Source of the DNA: Candidatus Zixiibacteriota bacterium
GTDB lineage: Bacteria; Zixibacteria; MSB-5A5; GN15; PGXB01
Length of the DNA: 45,851 bases
Assembly: GCA_026397505.1 (NCBI GenBank)
Contig: JAPLUR010000123.1
Coordinates: forward strand, 1 to 45,851
Direction of reading: 5' to 3'
Shown piece by piece: positions 16,054 to 24,878 of this stretch. The notes below the pieces were generated by a model. That model was not told the DNA's origin. It saw only the letters and a program-made list of their open reading frames with translations, and did not search any database. The position numbers were made by a program, and so were the translations under genes. Within the stretch, counting starts at the first letter, position 1; every line of letters begins with the position of its first letter.

Positions 16054-16836
16054 ATGAGAGTGGCATTATATCAGAATTCACCCCGTTTCGGTCAAATCAG
16101 AGAGAATGTTGATATCGCCATTAAGACGGTGGAAGACTTTGACTTTGATATACTTGTATTTCCCGAGCTGTTTGCCTCCGGCTATCAGTTCCATGATCCT
16201 GATGAAGCGGCCGGGCTTGCCGATCCGGCTGGGGAGGGTTACACTTTTATGGCCCTGAAAGAGCTTTCGTTTCGCAAGAACTCCCTGATAATCTATGGCT
16301 TTCCGGAAAAGAAAGGAGAAAGACTGTATAATTCCGCCGCCGCCACTCTTCCTGACGGGATTTTTTATGTTTATCAGAAGACCCACCTTTTCGATACCGA
16401 AAAGGATATTTTTTCACCCGGTGCGACCGGCTTTTTTGTCTTCCCATTCCGGCAGTCAAAAATTGGAATGATGATATGTTTCGATTGGCGTTTCCCCGAA
16501 TCGGCCCGAAAGCTTGCCCTCCTGGGAGCGCAGATGATCTGTCATCCTTCCAATCTGGTATTACCCCATTGTCCTGATGCCATGATAACCCGCGCGCTGG
16601 AAAACAACGTTTTCACCATGACCGCCAATCGAGTGGGGGTCGAACAGAGAACCGGCAAGTCGCTTAAATTCATCGGGCACTCCCGGATAATCGCACCTGA
16701 TGGTCAGGTTCTGGCCGAACTGGGGGGTGAAGAAGCAGGCTTTCTGGCCGTCGATGTCGCTCCGGAACTGGCTGATAACAAAATGGTTACCGGGAGGAAT
16801 GACCTGTTTGGGGATCGACGCCCGGAGTATTACTAA
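16054..16836 (+). CDS. Carbon-nitrogen hydrolase (nitrilase superfamily)
   Basis: Encodes 260 residues from ATG 16054, after GAGGATCTTATT. The catalytic triad is visible as Glu38 (VFPELFASGY), Lys109 (YQKTHLFD) and Cys142 (MMICFDWRFPE). The C-terminal GRNDLFGDRRPEYY and the HPSNLVLP segment resemble, from memory, the archaeal nitrilase PH0642 type, which acts on small amides. The enzyme hydrolyses a nonpeptide C-N bond, perhaps an omega-amide or a damaged metabolite; the substrate is not predictable. It diverges from smpB and is followed by 171 nt with weak hairpins only. Confidence 0.9.
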   Translation: MRVALYQNSPRFGQIRENVDIAIKTVEDFDFDILVFPELFASGYQFHDPDEAAGLADPAGEGYTFMALKELSFRKNSLIIYGFPEKKGERLYNSAAATLPDGIFYVYQKTHLFDTEKDIFSPGATGFFVFPFRQSKIGMMICFDWRFPESARKLALLGAQMICHPSNLVLPHCPDAMITRALENNVFTMTANRVGVEQRTGKSLKFIGHSRIIAPDGQVLAELGGEEAGFLAVDVAPELADNKMVTGRNDLFGDRRPEYY

Positions 16837-17007
16837 GTCCTGATTCTGATTCAAAACTCAACTGCCCCCCATATTTCCACTTTCCGCGCATAGCTTGTTC
16901 CATGACCGGGTCAATTATATTACCCGCCGGAGCGATAGAAATCACTTAAACTCTCCGGTCTTTCTGCCGATACAGCTTATGGATAGAGACATTTTTAGAG
17001 AGTGTTT

Positions 17008-17409
17008 ATGGCTTTAGCACAAAAAGTAGCAGCAGCGAAAATCATGGTAATCGACGATGAACCTCAGATTACCGAGATTATTGAAGCATTTCTGACAAAC
17101 GCCGGTCATCAGGTTTTTGTCAACAATGTTGCGTCCGAGGGGCTAAAAAAAGCCAGGGCGATCAAGCCGGATATCATTCTTCTCGACATCATGATGCCCG
17201 GAACTGATGGTTACGGGGTCTGTAATGAGTTGAAAAATGATCCGGTCACGGCTAACATTCCGGTCGTGTTTCTGACCGGCAAGGATCGAAATGATGATAT
17301 GGGGCGGTCATTCAAGGTCGGGGGCGACATGTTTATCAAGAAGCCTTTCTCCTGTGAAAGACTCCTGGAAATAGTCAATATTATATTGATGTCCACCGGG
17401 AAACACTGA
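17008..17409 (+). CDS. Stand-alone response regulator receiver
   Basis: Encodes 133 residues from ATG 17008, after AGAGAG; a GTG at 17002 is less likely. It is a single CheY-like receiver with the acidic pair VIDDEP (Asp16, Asp17), phospho-acceptor Asp60 in LLDIMMPG, Thr in VFLTGK and Lys in FIKKPF. There is no output domain, so it would signal by binding a partner protein. No histidine kinase gene lies in the window, so the partner must be elsewhere. Confidence 0.93.
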   Translation: MALAQKVAAAKIMVIDDEPQITEIIEAFLTNAGHQVFVNNVASEGLKKARAIKPDIILLDIMMPGTDGYGVCNELKNDPVTANIPVVFLTGKDRNDDMGRSFKVGGDMFIKKPFSCERLLEIVNIILMSTGKH

Positions 17410-17599
17410 CCGATTCCCCTCTCTGAAATCTGCGGCGACCCGCAGCCATCTTGCCGAAATTACCCGACGGCTGATTTTACCTTATTTCCGTTTTGCCGTA
17501 TCGGGAGAAGATCTCTCCAATTCCCTCAGAACTTTGGTCATCTATTATTAATAATTTAAACCGCTTGAAAAATCCGCAATTAAGTATAAATTTATATTT

Positions 17600-18634
17600 A
17601 TGGAACGGGTTAATCTCTTGGGGACAACTCTCGTCGACCTGGAAAATCTGGTGCAGGAGTTGGGAGCGGCGAGATTCAAGGGTCGACAATTGTTCAAATG
17701 GCTGTATAATTCTCTTCAGCCCGATTTCCAAAAAATGACCGACCTTTCTCTTGAGCTTCGGGGAAAACTCGCCGAGAAATATTTCTTTGTCGGGCTCAAA
17801 CTCGCGAAAGCCTCCCGCTCGGTTGATGGTACCGAGAAATTCCTCTTTGCTCTGGGGGACGGCGAATTTGTGGAGACGGTCTTGATTCCCGAGAAGGGAA
17901 AGAACACGGTCTGCATTTCAAGTCAGGCCGGTTGTGGATTAGGGTGTAAATTCTGCGCCACCGGGCAGATGGGTCCGAAACGAAATCTCACCGTTGGGGA
18001 AATGGTGGGACAACTTCTCTTTCTTCGAGGCCGCAATGGCGCGGAAGCCTTCGAAAATATCGTTTTCATGGGTATGGGCGAACCCCTTCTCAATTATGAC
18101 AATCTGCTCCGGGCGGTCGAAATCATTTCCTCCGAGATGGGTCTCTCCGTTTCTGCTAAGAAAGTGACCGTCTCAACCGTGGGAATTGTCCCCCAGATTT
18201 ACACCCTGGCTGATTCGGGAGTGAAAGTAAATTTGGCAATATCGCTTCACGCTGCCAGTGATGAAAAAAGAAGGAAGATTATGCCGGTGGCCAAGTCATT
18301 TCCCCTGGAGAAACTGATGGAGGCCGCCCGATATTTCGCAGCTAAAAGAAAAAAAAGAGTCACCTTTGAATATATTATCTTCGCCGGGTTCAATGATACT
18401 CCGCAGGATGTCAAAGAGCTGGCTGCCTTGATAAAAGGAATTCCCTGCAAAATTAATATATTGGCCTATAATCCGATTCCGTCACTGCCCTATCGGAGGC
18501 CCTCCGACGAACAGGTGGATGAATTTGCGAAGCTTTTATATCCCCGCGCTTCGGCGGTTACGGTAAGAAAGAGCCGGGGTCTGGATATTGAAGCCGCTTG
18601 CGGCCAGCTGGCCGGGAAATATCAATTAACTTAG
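17600..18634 (+). CDS. rlmN: 23S rRNA (adenine-C2)-methyltransferase RlmN
   Basis: Encodes 344 residues. This radical SAM enzyme methylates C2 of A2503 in 23S rRNA and A37 of some tRNAs. The cluster-binding CxxxCxxC is Cys112, Cys116 and Cys119 (CGLGCKFC). MGMGEPLLNYD binds SAM. The second catalytic Cys is Cys334 in EAACGQLAGKY near the C-terminus. The N-terminal ARFKGRQLFKWLY is the RNA-binding part. The length is normal. The ATG lacks a clear SD; the sequence upstream is A/T rich. The next gene follows by 13 nt and may be cotranscribed. Confidence 0.96.
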   Translation: MERVNLLGTTLVDLENLVQELGAARFKGRQLFKWLYNSLQPDFQKMTDLSLELRGKLAEKYFFVGLKLAKASRSVDGTEKFLFALGDGEFVETVLIPEKGKNTVCISSQAGCGLGCKFCATGQMGPKRNLTVGEMVGQLLFLRGRNGAEAFENIVFMGMGEPLLNYDNLLRAVEIISSEMGLSVSAKKVTVSTVGIVPQIYTLADSGVKVNLAISLHAASDEKRRKIMPVAKSFPLEKLMEAARYFAAKRKKRVTFEYIIFAGFNDTPQDVKELAALIKGIPCKINILAYNPIPSLPYRRPSDEQVDEFAKLLYPRASAVTVRKSRGLDIEAACGQLAGKYQLT

Positions 18635-18647
18635 AATTGGAGAAATT

Positions 18648-20051
18648 ATGCTGTTTCGACACAAAGTAGTCTTCTGCATGCTGCTGTTCCTTCTTGCGGG
18701 AGGCATGACCGCTTCATCTTCTGATTGCCAGGTTGGCGATGTCAGTTTTTCCTCGACCGACTGGGGCAAACAGAGAGCCTGGGTGAGTCTGACCGATTCG
18801 TCTGGCGACTATAAGTTCGTTGTTGCCCGGATTGAAGTCAGTTTCCCCCACAGCGCCATCTCTCCGAAAAGAATCTCCATGAGTGCCTTCATATTGGAGC
18901 CGCTGACAACAACCAGGATTGAAGTTCCCTTTGAAATACCCTGCAATTTTGACACCGGATTCATTCAGTTCGACCTTTATAATGTGGTCGATACGCTGGA
19001 CACATTGCTGGAATCGCAGAAATTACTTTCCAATAAATATCCCACGGTACATGCGCTTCCTGAGGGGCTCAAGATGCTCCTTCCCGAGAAAATAGAGGTC
19101 CCCGCCTTTGTCGATAAGAACGTGACCTTTGATAATTATTTCACCAGAGTGTTTTTTGTTTTGCTTCATCAGGGGAAAAGTCTTGATGAGATTTCCGTGC
19201 TCTCGGGCGCCGGCGCCGACTATATCAGCAGTCTGACCGCCCAGCTGCAATCATGGCAATATATTAAGCAGGAAGCTTCGGGCCCGAAACCGGCCTTTGC
19301 CGTGATTGATAAACCCGCCATAGATAGACTTAGACCGATGATTGACAGCGCCGTTGAAGATCTTTATAAAACCATAAGTGTTAACATCCCCCGATACGAC
19401 AGCACCATTGAGGCGCTGGCTTCATCGGGAAAACTGACCCGTGATAAATTCAATCTCTTTGATGGCGGTTCCATTCTTTACCATAAATACCCGGTGATAT
19501 TGACTCTTTTCCTGTGGGATAAGCTGGGGCGCGATTTCGTCAATGACGGAGTGGAATTCAATATTTTCGCGAATTCAAATCCCTGCAACGCTTTTATGCT
19601 TGAATATATGTACCTCGTCGGCGCCGACAAAGGTAATGCCGGGCGCTCTTTCTATCATTATCAGAAAGATCCCGACGGTGAGCGAATTTATTGCGCCGAT
19701 TCGGAAATAGCTATTAACTGTACCCCCCGGACCGGTATTTCTGCGGATGGTCGTGCCTTGTATGACTGGTCTTTTGCTGAGAATTCCCCTTCAACTTATT
19801 TTTCTTATGATGAAAGTAAAGTGGCTCCGGGGTTGTCCATTCTCGCTCATGGCGCTGGAACATCTGTCGCAAATTTGAAAGCGGAAATTACAAAAATGTT
19901 CTCCGGCCCTCCTTACGGAACATATTTCCGCGGAGCGCGATACTGGTGCTGGAATTTGATTGTTACCGAATTGCTGGATAAGCTGACAAAGGGCAATCTC
20001 CTCACCCGGGAAGGAAGCGGATTTTATATATTGAATAAGGTGACCGATTGA
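18648..20051 (+). CDS. Large exported protein of unknown function
   Basis: Encodes 467 residues, ATG after GGAGAA. A signal peptide spans about 1-23. An N-terminal domain (about 25-135) looks like a beta-sandwich. The middle (about 160-330) is helical, with winged-helix-like wording (GKSLDEISVLSGAGADYIS then LQSWQYIKQE). The last 140 residues carry Trp, Tyr and Cys (ARYWCWNLIVTELLDKL), and the final 30 residues again resemble a winged-helix turn. I do not recognise the family. It is followed by, and its stop overlaps, a small lipoprotein gene, so the two products probably work together in the envelope. Confidence 0.75.
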   Translation: MLFRHKVVFCMLLFLLAGGMTASSSDCQVGDVSFSSTDWGKQRAWVSLTDSSGDYKFVVARIEVSFPHSAISPKRISMSAFILEPLTTTRIEVPFEIPCNFDTGFIQFDLYNVVDTLDTLLESQKLLSNKYPTVHALPEGLKMLLPEKIEVPAFVDKNVTFDNYFTRVFFVLLHQGKSLDEISVLSGAGADYISSLTAQLQSWQYIKQEASGPKPAFAVIDKPAIDRLRPMIDSAVEDLYKTISVNIPRYDSTIEALASSGKLTRDKFNLFDGGSILYHKYPVILTLFLWDKLGRDFVNDGVEFNIFANSNPCNAFMLEYMYLVGADKGNAGRSFYHYQKDPDGERIYCADSEIAINCTPRTGISADGRALYDWSFAENSPSTYFSYDESKVAPGLSILAHGAGTSVANLKAEITKMFSGPPYGTYFRGARYWCWNLIVTELLDKLTKGNLLTREGSGFYILNKVTD

Positions 20052-20458
20052 TGAGAAAGACAATTCATAAGAGTCTGGCGCTTCTGCTGGCGGTGCTTCT
20101 GCTGTTGACGCTTGCCTGCACCAGAAGGAATCCGCCTCGCGATGAAATCCCCGTCATCAAAAACCTGCTGGCGAAACTGGATCGCGCCGTCAAAGAGCAG
20201 AATGCCGCCGCAATAGATTCATTGATAATTGGCGAGGCCTTTAATCAGGGATATAGCTCGACAAAGATATTGGATGACGTTTACGCCGGAGGCCGAAGTT
20301 TCTACACTTTCGGTCGGAGAGAATTTTTCTATACCCGGGATCGGGGGGTGGTCAACTGTTTTATCATGGCCGACAGCGCCGATATCGGACGTCCGACTGA
20401 GATTACCCTGGTGAAAGCCGGTGACCGCTGGCTGATTAAGAGGTTCGATCTAAAATAA
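20051..20458 (+). CDS. Small lipoprotein, possible NTF2-like fold
   Basis: Encodes 135 residues. The ATG shares a base with the preceding TGA (TGATG), so translation is coupled. Lipobox LTLAC (Cys23). The mature part starts with a helix (IPVIKNLLAKLDRAVKEQNAAAIDSLI) and ends with beta strands closing on VKAGDRWLIKRFDL. That order, helix first then a sheet with a terminal GDRWLI, resembles NTF2-like/nuclear transport factor-type domains, but this is only a pattern match. The partner is probably the 467-residue exported protein. Confidence 0.7.
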   Translation: MRKTIHKSLALLLAVLLLLTLACTRRNPPRDEIPVIKNLLAKLDRAVKEQNAAAIDSLIIGEAFNQGYSSTKILDDVYAGGRSFYTFGRREFFYTRDRGVVNCFIMADSADIGRPTEITLVKAGDRWLIKRFDLK

Positions 20459-20484
20459 GAAAGCCCCGCCGATGGGCGGGGCTT
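20452..20484 (-). terminator. Shared terminator between convergent genes
   Basis: AAGCCCCGCC (20461-20470) and GGCGGGGCTT (20475-20484) form a perfect 10-bp stem with a GATG loop. On the minus strand TCTTATTTTA follows, serving the CtpA-type gene. It lies 2 nt past the lipoprotein stop codon, so it likely also helps end plus-strand transcripts. Confidence 0.8.
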
Positions 20485-20498
20485 CGATACTCGGGAAC

Positions 20499-22340
20499 TC
20501 AATCCTGCGGCTTTTGACCTTGCGACAGGTTTCCCTGAAGAAGTTTGCTGTATTCGGTTTTATTCCTCAGAAGATCCATGGCCTGTACGACACCGGGGTC
20601 GGTTTTGAGAATGATCTCCTCATAAATTCCCCGTTCGCCTGCAATCTTGGCCACGATTTCCCGCTTGATTGCCTTCTTTAAATAATCGATGGATTTGGCA
20701 AAATCAGCTTCCTTTTCCTTTTTTATTTTTTCCTCGAAATTGGATATAGCCGGAGCGAATAAAGTATCCTTCTTTTCCTCTTTGACTAAATCCTTGATTT
20801 TATCCAGGGAGACTTCAAGCGAGGTCTTATATGTGAAATTTTTGCTTTCAATAAATGATCTTAATTCCTTGACCATTTCATCGGTGACAGGCGTCTCGCG
20901 ACCGAAATCCGGGTGGGCTACCAGATATTTCACCGCAAAATCAAAGAACATCTGTTTTCTTTCCAAATTGATCTCCAGTGGAGTGAGGAAAGGATCCTGA
21001 GCGATTTCGACATCGGGCAGGATGCCGCCGCTGCCATAAACCACCCGGCCATTACTGGTGTTGAATGTTTCTTTCTTGGAAACGGCGATGGAATCGGCCC
21101 CGATAGAGTCTGCACTTTGTCCCTCAAGAGTGTCCAGACCGGCCATATCGGCACGAGCCCCATCTTTCCACTCCTTCTCCGGTTTTTGTATGCATCTTCC
21201 GGAAGGGACATAATATTTAGCCGTAGTCAGTTTCAGCGCCACCTCATCATCGGTTCCGACCGGGAAAATCTGCTGCACTAATCCCTTGCCGTAAGTGGGA
21301 TGTCCCATGATAATACCGCGGTCCCAATCCTGAATGGCTCCGGCCACGATTTCCGAGGCTGAGGCGGTGCCCTCATCAACCAACACCACTAGCGGCTTAT
21401 CCGGAAACATCGGCAGACGGCGGGAATAATACCTGCGCTCCGAATCCGAGAACCGGCCGCGGGTGTAAACAATCAGTTTCCCTTCCGGCACAAACAGTTC
21501 GCCTGTTTCGACCGCCTGCTGCAGAAGGCCGCCGCCATTGGATCGCAAGTCAAAAATCAATCCGTCGATCCCTTTCGTATTCAGATCCGAAATTGCCTGA
21601 GTTAACTCGTTGCTGGTTTCTTCGGCAAAGCGGGAGAGCCGGATATAACCGATATTGCTCCCTGGGATAACTCCATAGTAACTTACCGATTTGAGTTCGA
21701 TAATTGCCCGTTCCATTTCGAAATCGAGCATATCGGGAATACCTTCCCGCTTGATCTTGAGAATGACTTTGGTCCCGCTGGGACCGCGCATTAGTTTTGA
21801 GGCATCGGCTGTGGATAATTTATAAGTTGATTTGCCGTTGATTTCAAATATGAGATCTCCCGATTTCAGCCCCCTCTTATAGGCGGGCGAGCCTTCCATC
21901 GGAGTCACTATGATGATGTGATCATCACGGGCATCAATCTCCATCCCCAAACCCTCATATTTCCCATGAGTGCTTTCCATCAATGCATCATATGATTTCT
22001 TCTCCATCAAAACGGAATAGCGATCCAGATCCTCCAGCATTCCGCGAATACCGGCGTTAATCAATTCTTTGGTATCGACATCCTCCATATAACGATTCTT
22101 AACATCGAAAACCGTCTGATTGAATTTCTTTATCTCGCGCAGAAGCGTTTCACGCGGATCCTGGCCGACACTATCCGCCGCATTTGATGGTGTCTCATCG
22201 AGATTTATATGAAGAGTATCCGCGGCCAAATAGATGGTTTTGGTCTCAGGAGGCTGGACAGCTTCCCCGCTTCCAACCACCCAGATCAATCCCATCATAA
22301 ATGCTGTCAGCGCCAGTATCATCATAGTAAATCTTTTCAT
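20499..22340 (-). CDS. S41 C-terminal processing peptidase (CtpA/Prc type)
   Basis: Encodes 613 residues from ATG 22340, which follows GGAGG by 8 nt. The signal anchor is residues 1-24. A PDZ domain (about 100-180) has YEGLGMEIDARDDHIII and GLKSGDLIFEING. The S41 catalytic domain has SNGGGLLQQ, the Ser-bearing GTASASEIVAGA and the Lys-bearing TYGKGLVQQ, forming the Ser-Lys dyad. A charged helical C-terminal extension of about 150 residues (LVKEEKKDTLFAP) is longer than in minimal CtpA. It is a periplasmic protease that trims or degrades envelope proteins from their C-termini. Confidence 0.94.
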   Translation of the reverse strand: MKRFTMMILALTAFMMGLIWVVGSGEAVQPPETKTIYLAADTLHINLDETPSNAADSVGQDPRETLLREIKKFNQTVFDVKNRYMEDVDTKELINAGIRGMLEDLDRYSVLMEKKSYDALMESTHGKYEGLGMEIDARDDHIIIVTPMEGSPAYKRGLKSGDLIFEINGKSTYKLSTADASKLMRGPSGTKVILKIKREGIPDMLDFEMERAIIELKSVSYYGVIPGSNIGYIRLSRFAEETSNELTQAISDLNTKGIDGLIFDLRSNGGGLLQQAVETGELFVPEGKLIVYTRGRFSDSERRYYSRRLPMFPDKPLVVLVDEGTASASEIVAGAIQDWDRGIIMGHPTYGKGLVQQIFPVGTDDEVALKLTTAKYYVPSGRCIQKPEKEWKDGARADMAGLDTLEGQSADSIGADSIAVSKKETFNTSNGRVVYGSGGILPDVEIAQDPFLTPLEINLERKQMFFDFAVKYLVAHPDFGRETPVTDEMVKELRSFIESKNFTYKTSLEVSLDKIKDLVKEEKKDTLFAPAISNFEEKIKKEKEADFAKSIDYLKKAIKREIVAKIAGERGIYEEIILKTDPGVVQAMDLLRNKTEYSKLLQGNLSQGQKPQD

Positions 22341-22376
22341 CCCAAAGACCTCCAATATGAGTAGTTCACCAATGTC

Positions 22377-22404
22377 AATCTATCTGTTTACCACATTTTG
22401 TCAA
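22377..22404 (-). promoter_or_regulatory. Predicted promoter of the CtpA-type protease gene
   Basis: On the minus strand TTGACA (22404 to 22399), 16 nt, then TAGATT (22382 to 22377). It lies 37 nt upstream of the ATG and matches the boxes at 3753-3780. Confidence 0.55.
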
Positions 22405-22700
22405 GCAAGATGAGAACCGTGATTATATCCTATCTGCTTGACAATTTAACAGTTAAGACGGAAATTAAGTTTCACTTTTTTTACGATGGTGGCATGCTAC
22501 CTGCAAATCGTTAGACAGCAAGATGTTATCTGAACCAACTGGCTTCACTGTGAGACCCGTCATAAATTCCCGCCTTCCTGTTCGACCCGGAATCTCATAT
22601 CATGTTGAGTTTCAATGAAAAATGCTCTCTTATGCAAGTTTCTGCAATAATATTGTTCAAGTGCTTAACAGCTTAGAGCGATTTCGGGGGTGGATTATGT
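22405..22700. other. Divergent intergenic region with no gene seen
   Basis: Part of the 434-bp gap between the CtpA-type gene (minus) and the HAD gene (plus). It holds the two predicted promoters at its edges. The middle is A/T-rich and stop-rich in all frames. I see no convincing RNA, repeat or ORF. TTGACA at 22438-22443 lacks a good -10 partner. Confidence 0.4.
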
Positions 22701-22729
22701 TTGACATAAGTGGCGACCAACCCTATTTT
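22701..22729 (+). promoter_or_regulatory. Predicted promoter of the HAD-alkA-ogt unit
   Basis: TTGACA (22701-22706), 17 nt, TATTTT (22724-22729). It is 45 nt upstream of the HAD gene start codon. Confidence 0.55.
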
Positions 22730-22774
22730 GATTCGAGTAATACCGCTCTATTATGCAAGAAAGTTCATTAAATT

Positions 22775-23419
22775 TTGAAAATTGACAACATTAGACACCT
22801 CCTCTTTGACTTTGATGGTACACTCATCGATTCCTCGCGCGGGGTGATAATCGCAACCAATTACGCGTTGAAAGCCTTGGGAGAACCGCCTCGGACCGAT
22901 GAGGAAATCAAGCGTTTTATCGGTTACCCGTTGGAAGAGATGTTCCATTCCTTTTCAAATAAGCCGTACAGAGAATTCTGGAGGCACTTTCAGGAGATCG
23001 GCCTGGGTGCGATTGCCGCCTCGGCTGAACCGGTCGGTGAGGCTGATCGGGTGCTTGATGTCCTTTTCAAAAGGGGATATGTAATCGGAATCGGCACCAC
23101 CAAGATGCGCGTGCATGTAAACAAGATTCTTGAAAAGCTGCATTGGAATCATATGGTATATGCGTTTGTCGGGGCCGATGATGTCGCAAAGGTCAAGCCG
23201 GCGCCGGAAGCATATCAGAAATTACTGCAGATGCTGGGCGGGAAAATTGAAGATTCGGTTGTCATTGGCGACACCGTCAATGATATTCAGGCCGCGCGGG
23301 CGGCCGGCCTCCCGGCCATTGGCGTAAGCTCCCCTTTCGGTCGTGAAAATGATCTTCAGGCGGCCCGGCCGGATCTTTTTTTGCATCGCCTCGAGGAATT
23401 GCTGGAGATACTGAAATGA
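22775..23419 (+). CDS. HAD superfamily phosphatase (phosphoglycolate phosphatase-like)
   Basis: Encodes 214 residues from a TTG at 22775 with no strong SD. HAD motif I is LFDFDGTLIDSS (nucleophile Asp and acid/base Asp), motif II IGIGTTKMR, motif III the Lys in VAKVKPAPE, and motif IV VIGDTVNDIQAARAAG. A helical cap lies between motifs I and II (C1 type), as in Gph and beta-phosphoglucomutase relatives. The substrate is uncertain. Its stop overlaps alkA (ATGA). Phosphoglycolate arises from DNA damage repair, so pairing with repair genes fits a Gph role, but that is inference. Confidence 0.88.
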   Translation: MKIDNIRHLLFDFDGTLIDSSRGVIIATNYALKALGEPPRTDEEIKRFIGYPLEEMFHSFSNKPYREFWRHFQEIGLGAIAASAEPVGEADRVLDVLFKRGYVIGIGTTKMRVHVNKILEKLHWNHMVYAFVGADDVAKVKPAPEAYQKLLQMLGGKIEDSVVIGDTVNDIQAARAAGLPAIGVSSPFGRENDLQAARPDLFLHRLEELLEILK

Positions 23420-24360
23420 GTAAGCGCGGCAGTAAAGTGACTTCATGGCACGCGGCCCATTTCAGCATCACCCCTCCGCACGACTTTGCTCTTTCTCTTC
23501 GATTTTCACAAAGAAGCCGTTTCGAGAATGTCGATGACGTTCACGATAAGAAGCTGCGCCGAGCGCTTCTGATTGGCGATGTGCCGGTGCTGGCGGAAAT
23601 TGAATGTCTCGGCGATATCGAATCTCCTCACGGAGTAGTGCGCTGGACGGCCTTGAACACCGGGAAAGTGAAGCGATCCGATGTCATTAATGCCGCCCGG
23701 AAAATCATATGCGCCGATCTCGACCTGCTCCCCTTCTATCTAAAAGCGTCTCGGGACAGACATCTTATGACTTTGATCGAGAAATTTCGCGGCCTCAAAC
23801 CGCTTTTGACATCGACCATATTTGAATCTGCAGCCTGGGCGATGATGGGTCAGCAGGTGAATCTGCATTTTGCATATACCCTCAAAAAGAGACTGGTGGA
23901 AAATTTCGGCAGAAAATTCCATCATGCTGGTCGAGAATGGTTTCTCTTTCCTCGCCCGGCCGATCTCGCAAAATTGGAGGTCGCTGAATTGAGGAGTCTT
24001 CAATTTTCCGCTCGCAAAGCGGAATATCTTCGTGACCTTTCGTTTTACCTCTCCAAAGACAGCTCGCTTTTCGATTCTGTTGTGGAACAAACATATTTGT
24101 CCGCCGTACATTATCTTATGAGTATTCGCGGGATCGGAATCTGGTCGGCCAATTATATTCTGCTGCGCGGCGCGGGCTTCCTTGATTGCCTTCCACTCGG
24201 CGATTCCGGCCTGCATCGCGCTGTCAGGATTGCCTACCGGATGCGCGCCATCCCCGACAACAAGAAAATTGAAAAACTGGCGCGCCCCATGATACCTTAC
24301 CGCTCGCTGTTTACCATATACTTGTGGTTTTCTTTGATGAAAGAGGAGAATGGCATATGA
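23416..24360 (+). CDS. DNA-3-methyladenine glycosylase, AlkA type
   Basis: Encodes 314 residues. It belongs to the HhH-GPD superfamily: helix-hairpin-helix LMSIRGIGIWSANYILLRG, followed by the catalytic Asp263 in LPLGDSGLHRAV. The N-terminal 110 residues form the AlkA-type beta domain, and WAMMGQQVNLHFAYTLKKRL is the typical helix before the HhH. It removes alkylated bases from DNA. It overlaps the HAD gene upstream and the methyltransferase gene downstream by 4 nt each, so the three are translated as a coupled set. Confidence 0.93.
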   Translation: MSKRGSKVTSWHAAHFSITPPHDFALSLRFSQRSRFENVDDVHDKKLRRALLIGDVPVLAEIECLGDIESPHGVVRWTALNTGKVKRSDVINAARKIICADLDLLPFYLKASRDRHLMTLIEKFRGLKPLLTSTIFESAAWAMMGQQVNLHFAYTLKKRLVENFGRKFHHAGREWFLFPRPADLAKLEVAELRSLQFSARKAEYLRDLSFYLSKDSSLFDSVVEQTYLSAVHYLMSIRGIGIWSANYILLRGAGFLDCLPLGDSGLHRAVRIAYRMRAIPDNKKIEKLARPMIPYRSLFTIYLWFSLMKEENGI

Positions 24361-24863
24361 AATGCCTGTTTGTTCATCAGTTCAGCACCAGATTCGGGCG
24401 GTTTCAACTTGCTGAAACCGAAAAGGGAATCGCCGTAATCGGGCTTCCCACCGAGAGTTCGACCCGCTTTCTATCCGTGCTGGCAAAGAAATTTGACGGT
24501 TACAAAATTGCGCAGGGGGGTAGCGAAAATAGAAAAGCTGAAAAACAAATACAAGCTTATTTGAGAGGGAAATTGAAAAAGTTCTCCCTTCGACTTGATC
24601 TCAGAGGAACTCCTTTTCAAAGAAAGGTGCTGCGACAGGTAGCGGCGATTCCCTATGGCCGGACGAAGACTTATGGTGCCATTGCGATCGCAATAGGACT
24701 ACCGGGCGCCGCACGGGCGGTCGGCATGGCCAATGCCCGTAATCTGCATCCTCTGATCATCCCGTGTCATCGGGTCGTCGCCTCCAATGGCCTCGGTGGT
24801 TATGGCGGCGGATTGAAATTGAAAAAGCAACTTCTTGAAATTGAAAATATAAAAATCTGTTGA
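24357..24863 (+). CDS. ogt: Methylated-DNA--protein-cysteine methyltransferase
   Basis: Encodes 168 residues from ATG 24357, overlapping the alkA stop. The acceptor is Cys137 in LIIPCHRVV, preceded by VGMANARNLHP and followed by NGLGGYGGGLKLKKQLLEIE. The winged-helix part GTPFQRKVLRQVAAIPYGRTKTYG is complete. It transfers a methyl group from O6-methylguanine to itself and is used once. The N-terminal domain is short and there is no Ada regulatory part, hence the Ogt-like naming. Confidence 0.94.
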   Translation: MKCLFVHQFSTRFGRFQLAETEKGIAVIGLPTESSTRFLSVLAKKFDGYKIAQGGSENRKAEKQIQAYLRGKLKKFSLRLDLRGTPFQRKVLRQVAAIPYGRTKTYGAIAIAIGLPGAARAVGMANARNLHPLIIPCHRVVASNGLGGYGGGLKLKKQLLEIENIKIC

Positions 24864-24878
24864 GCGATAGGAGATTCT

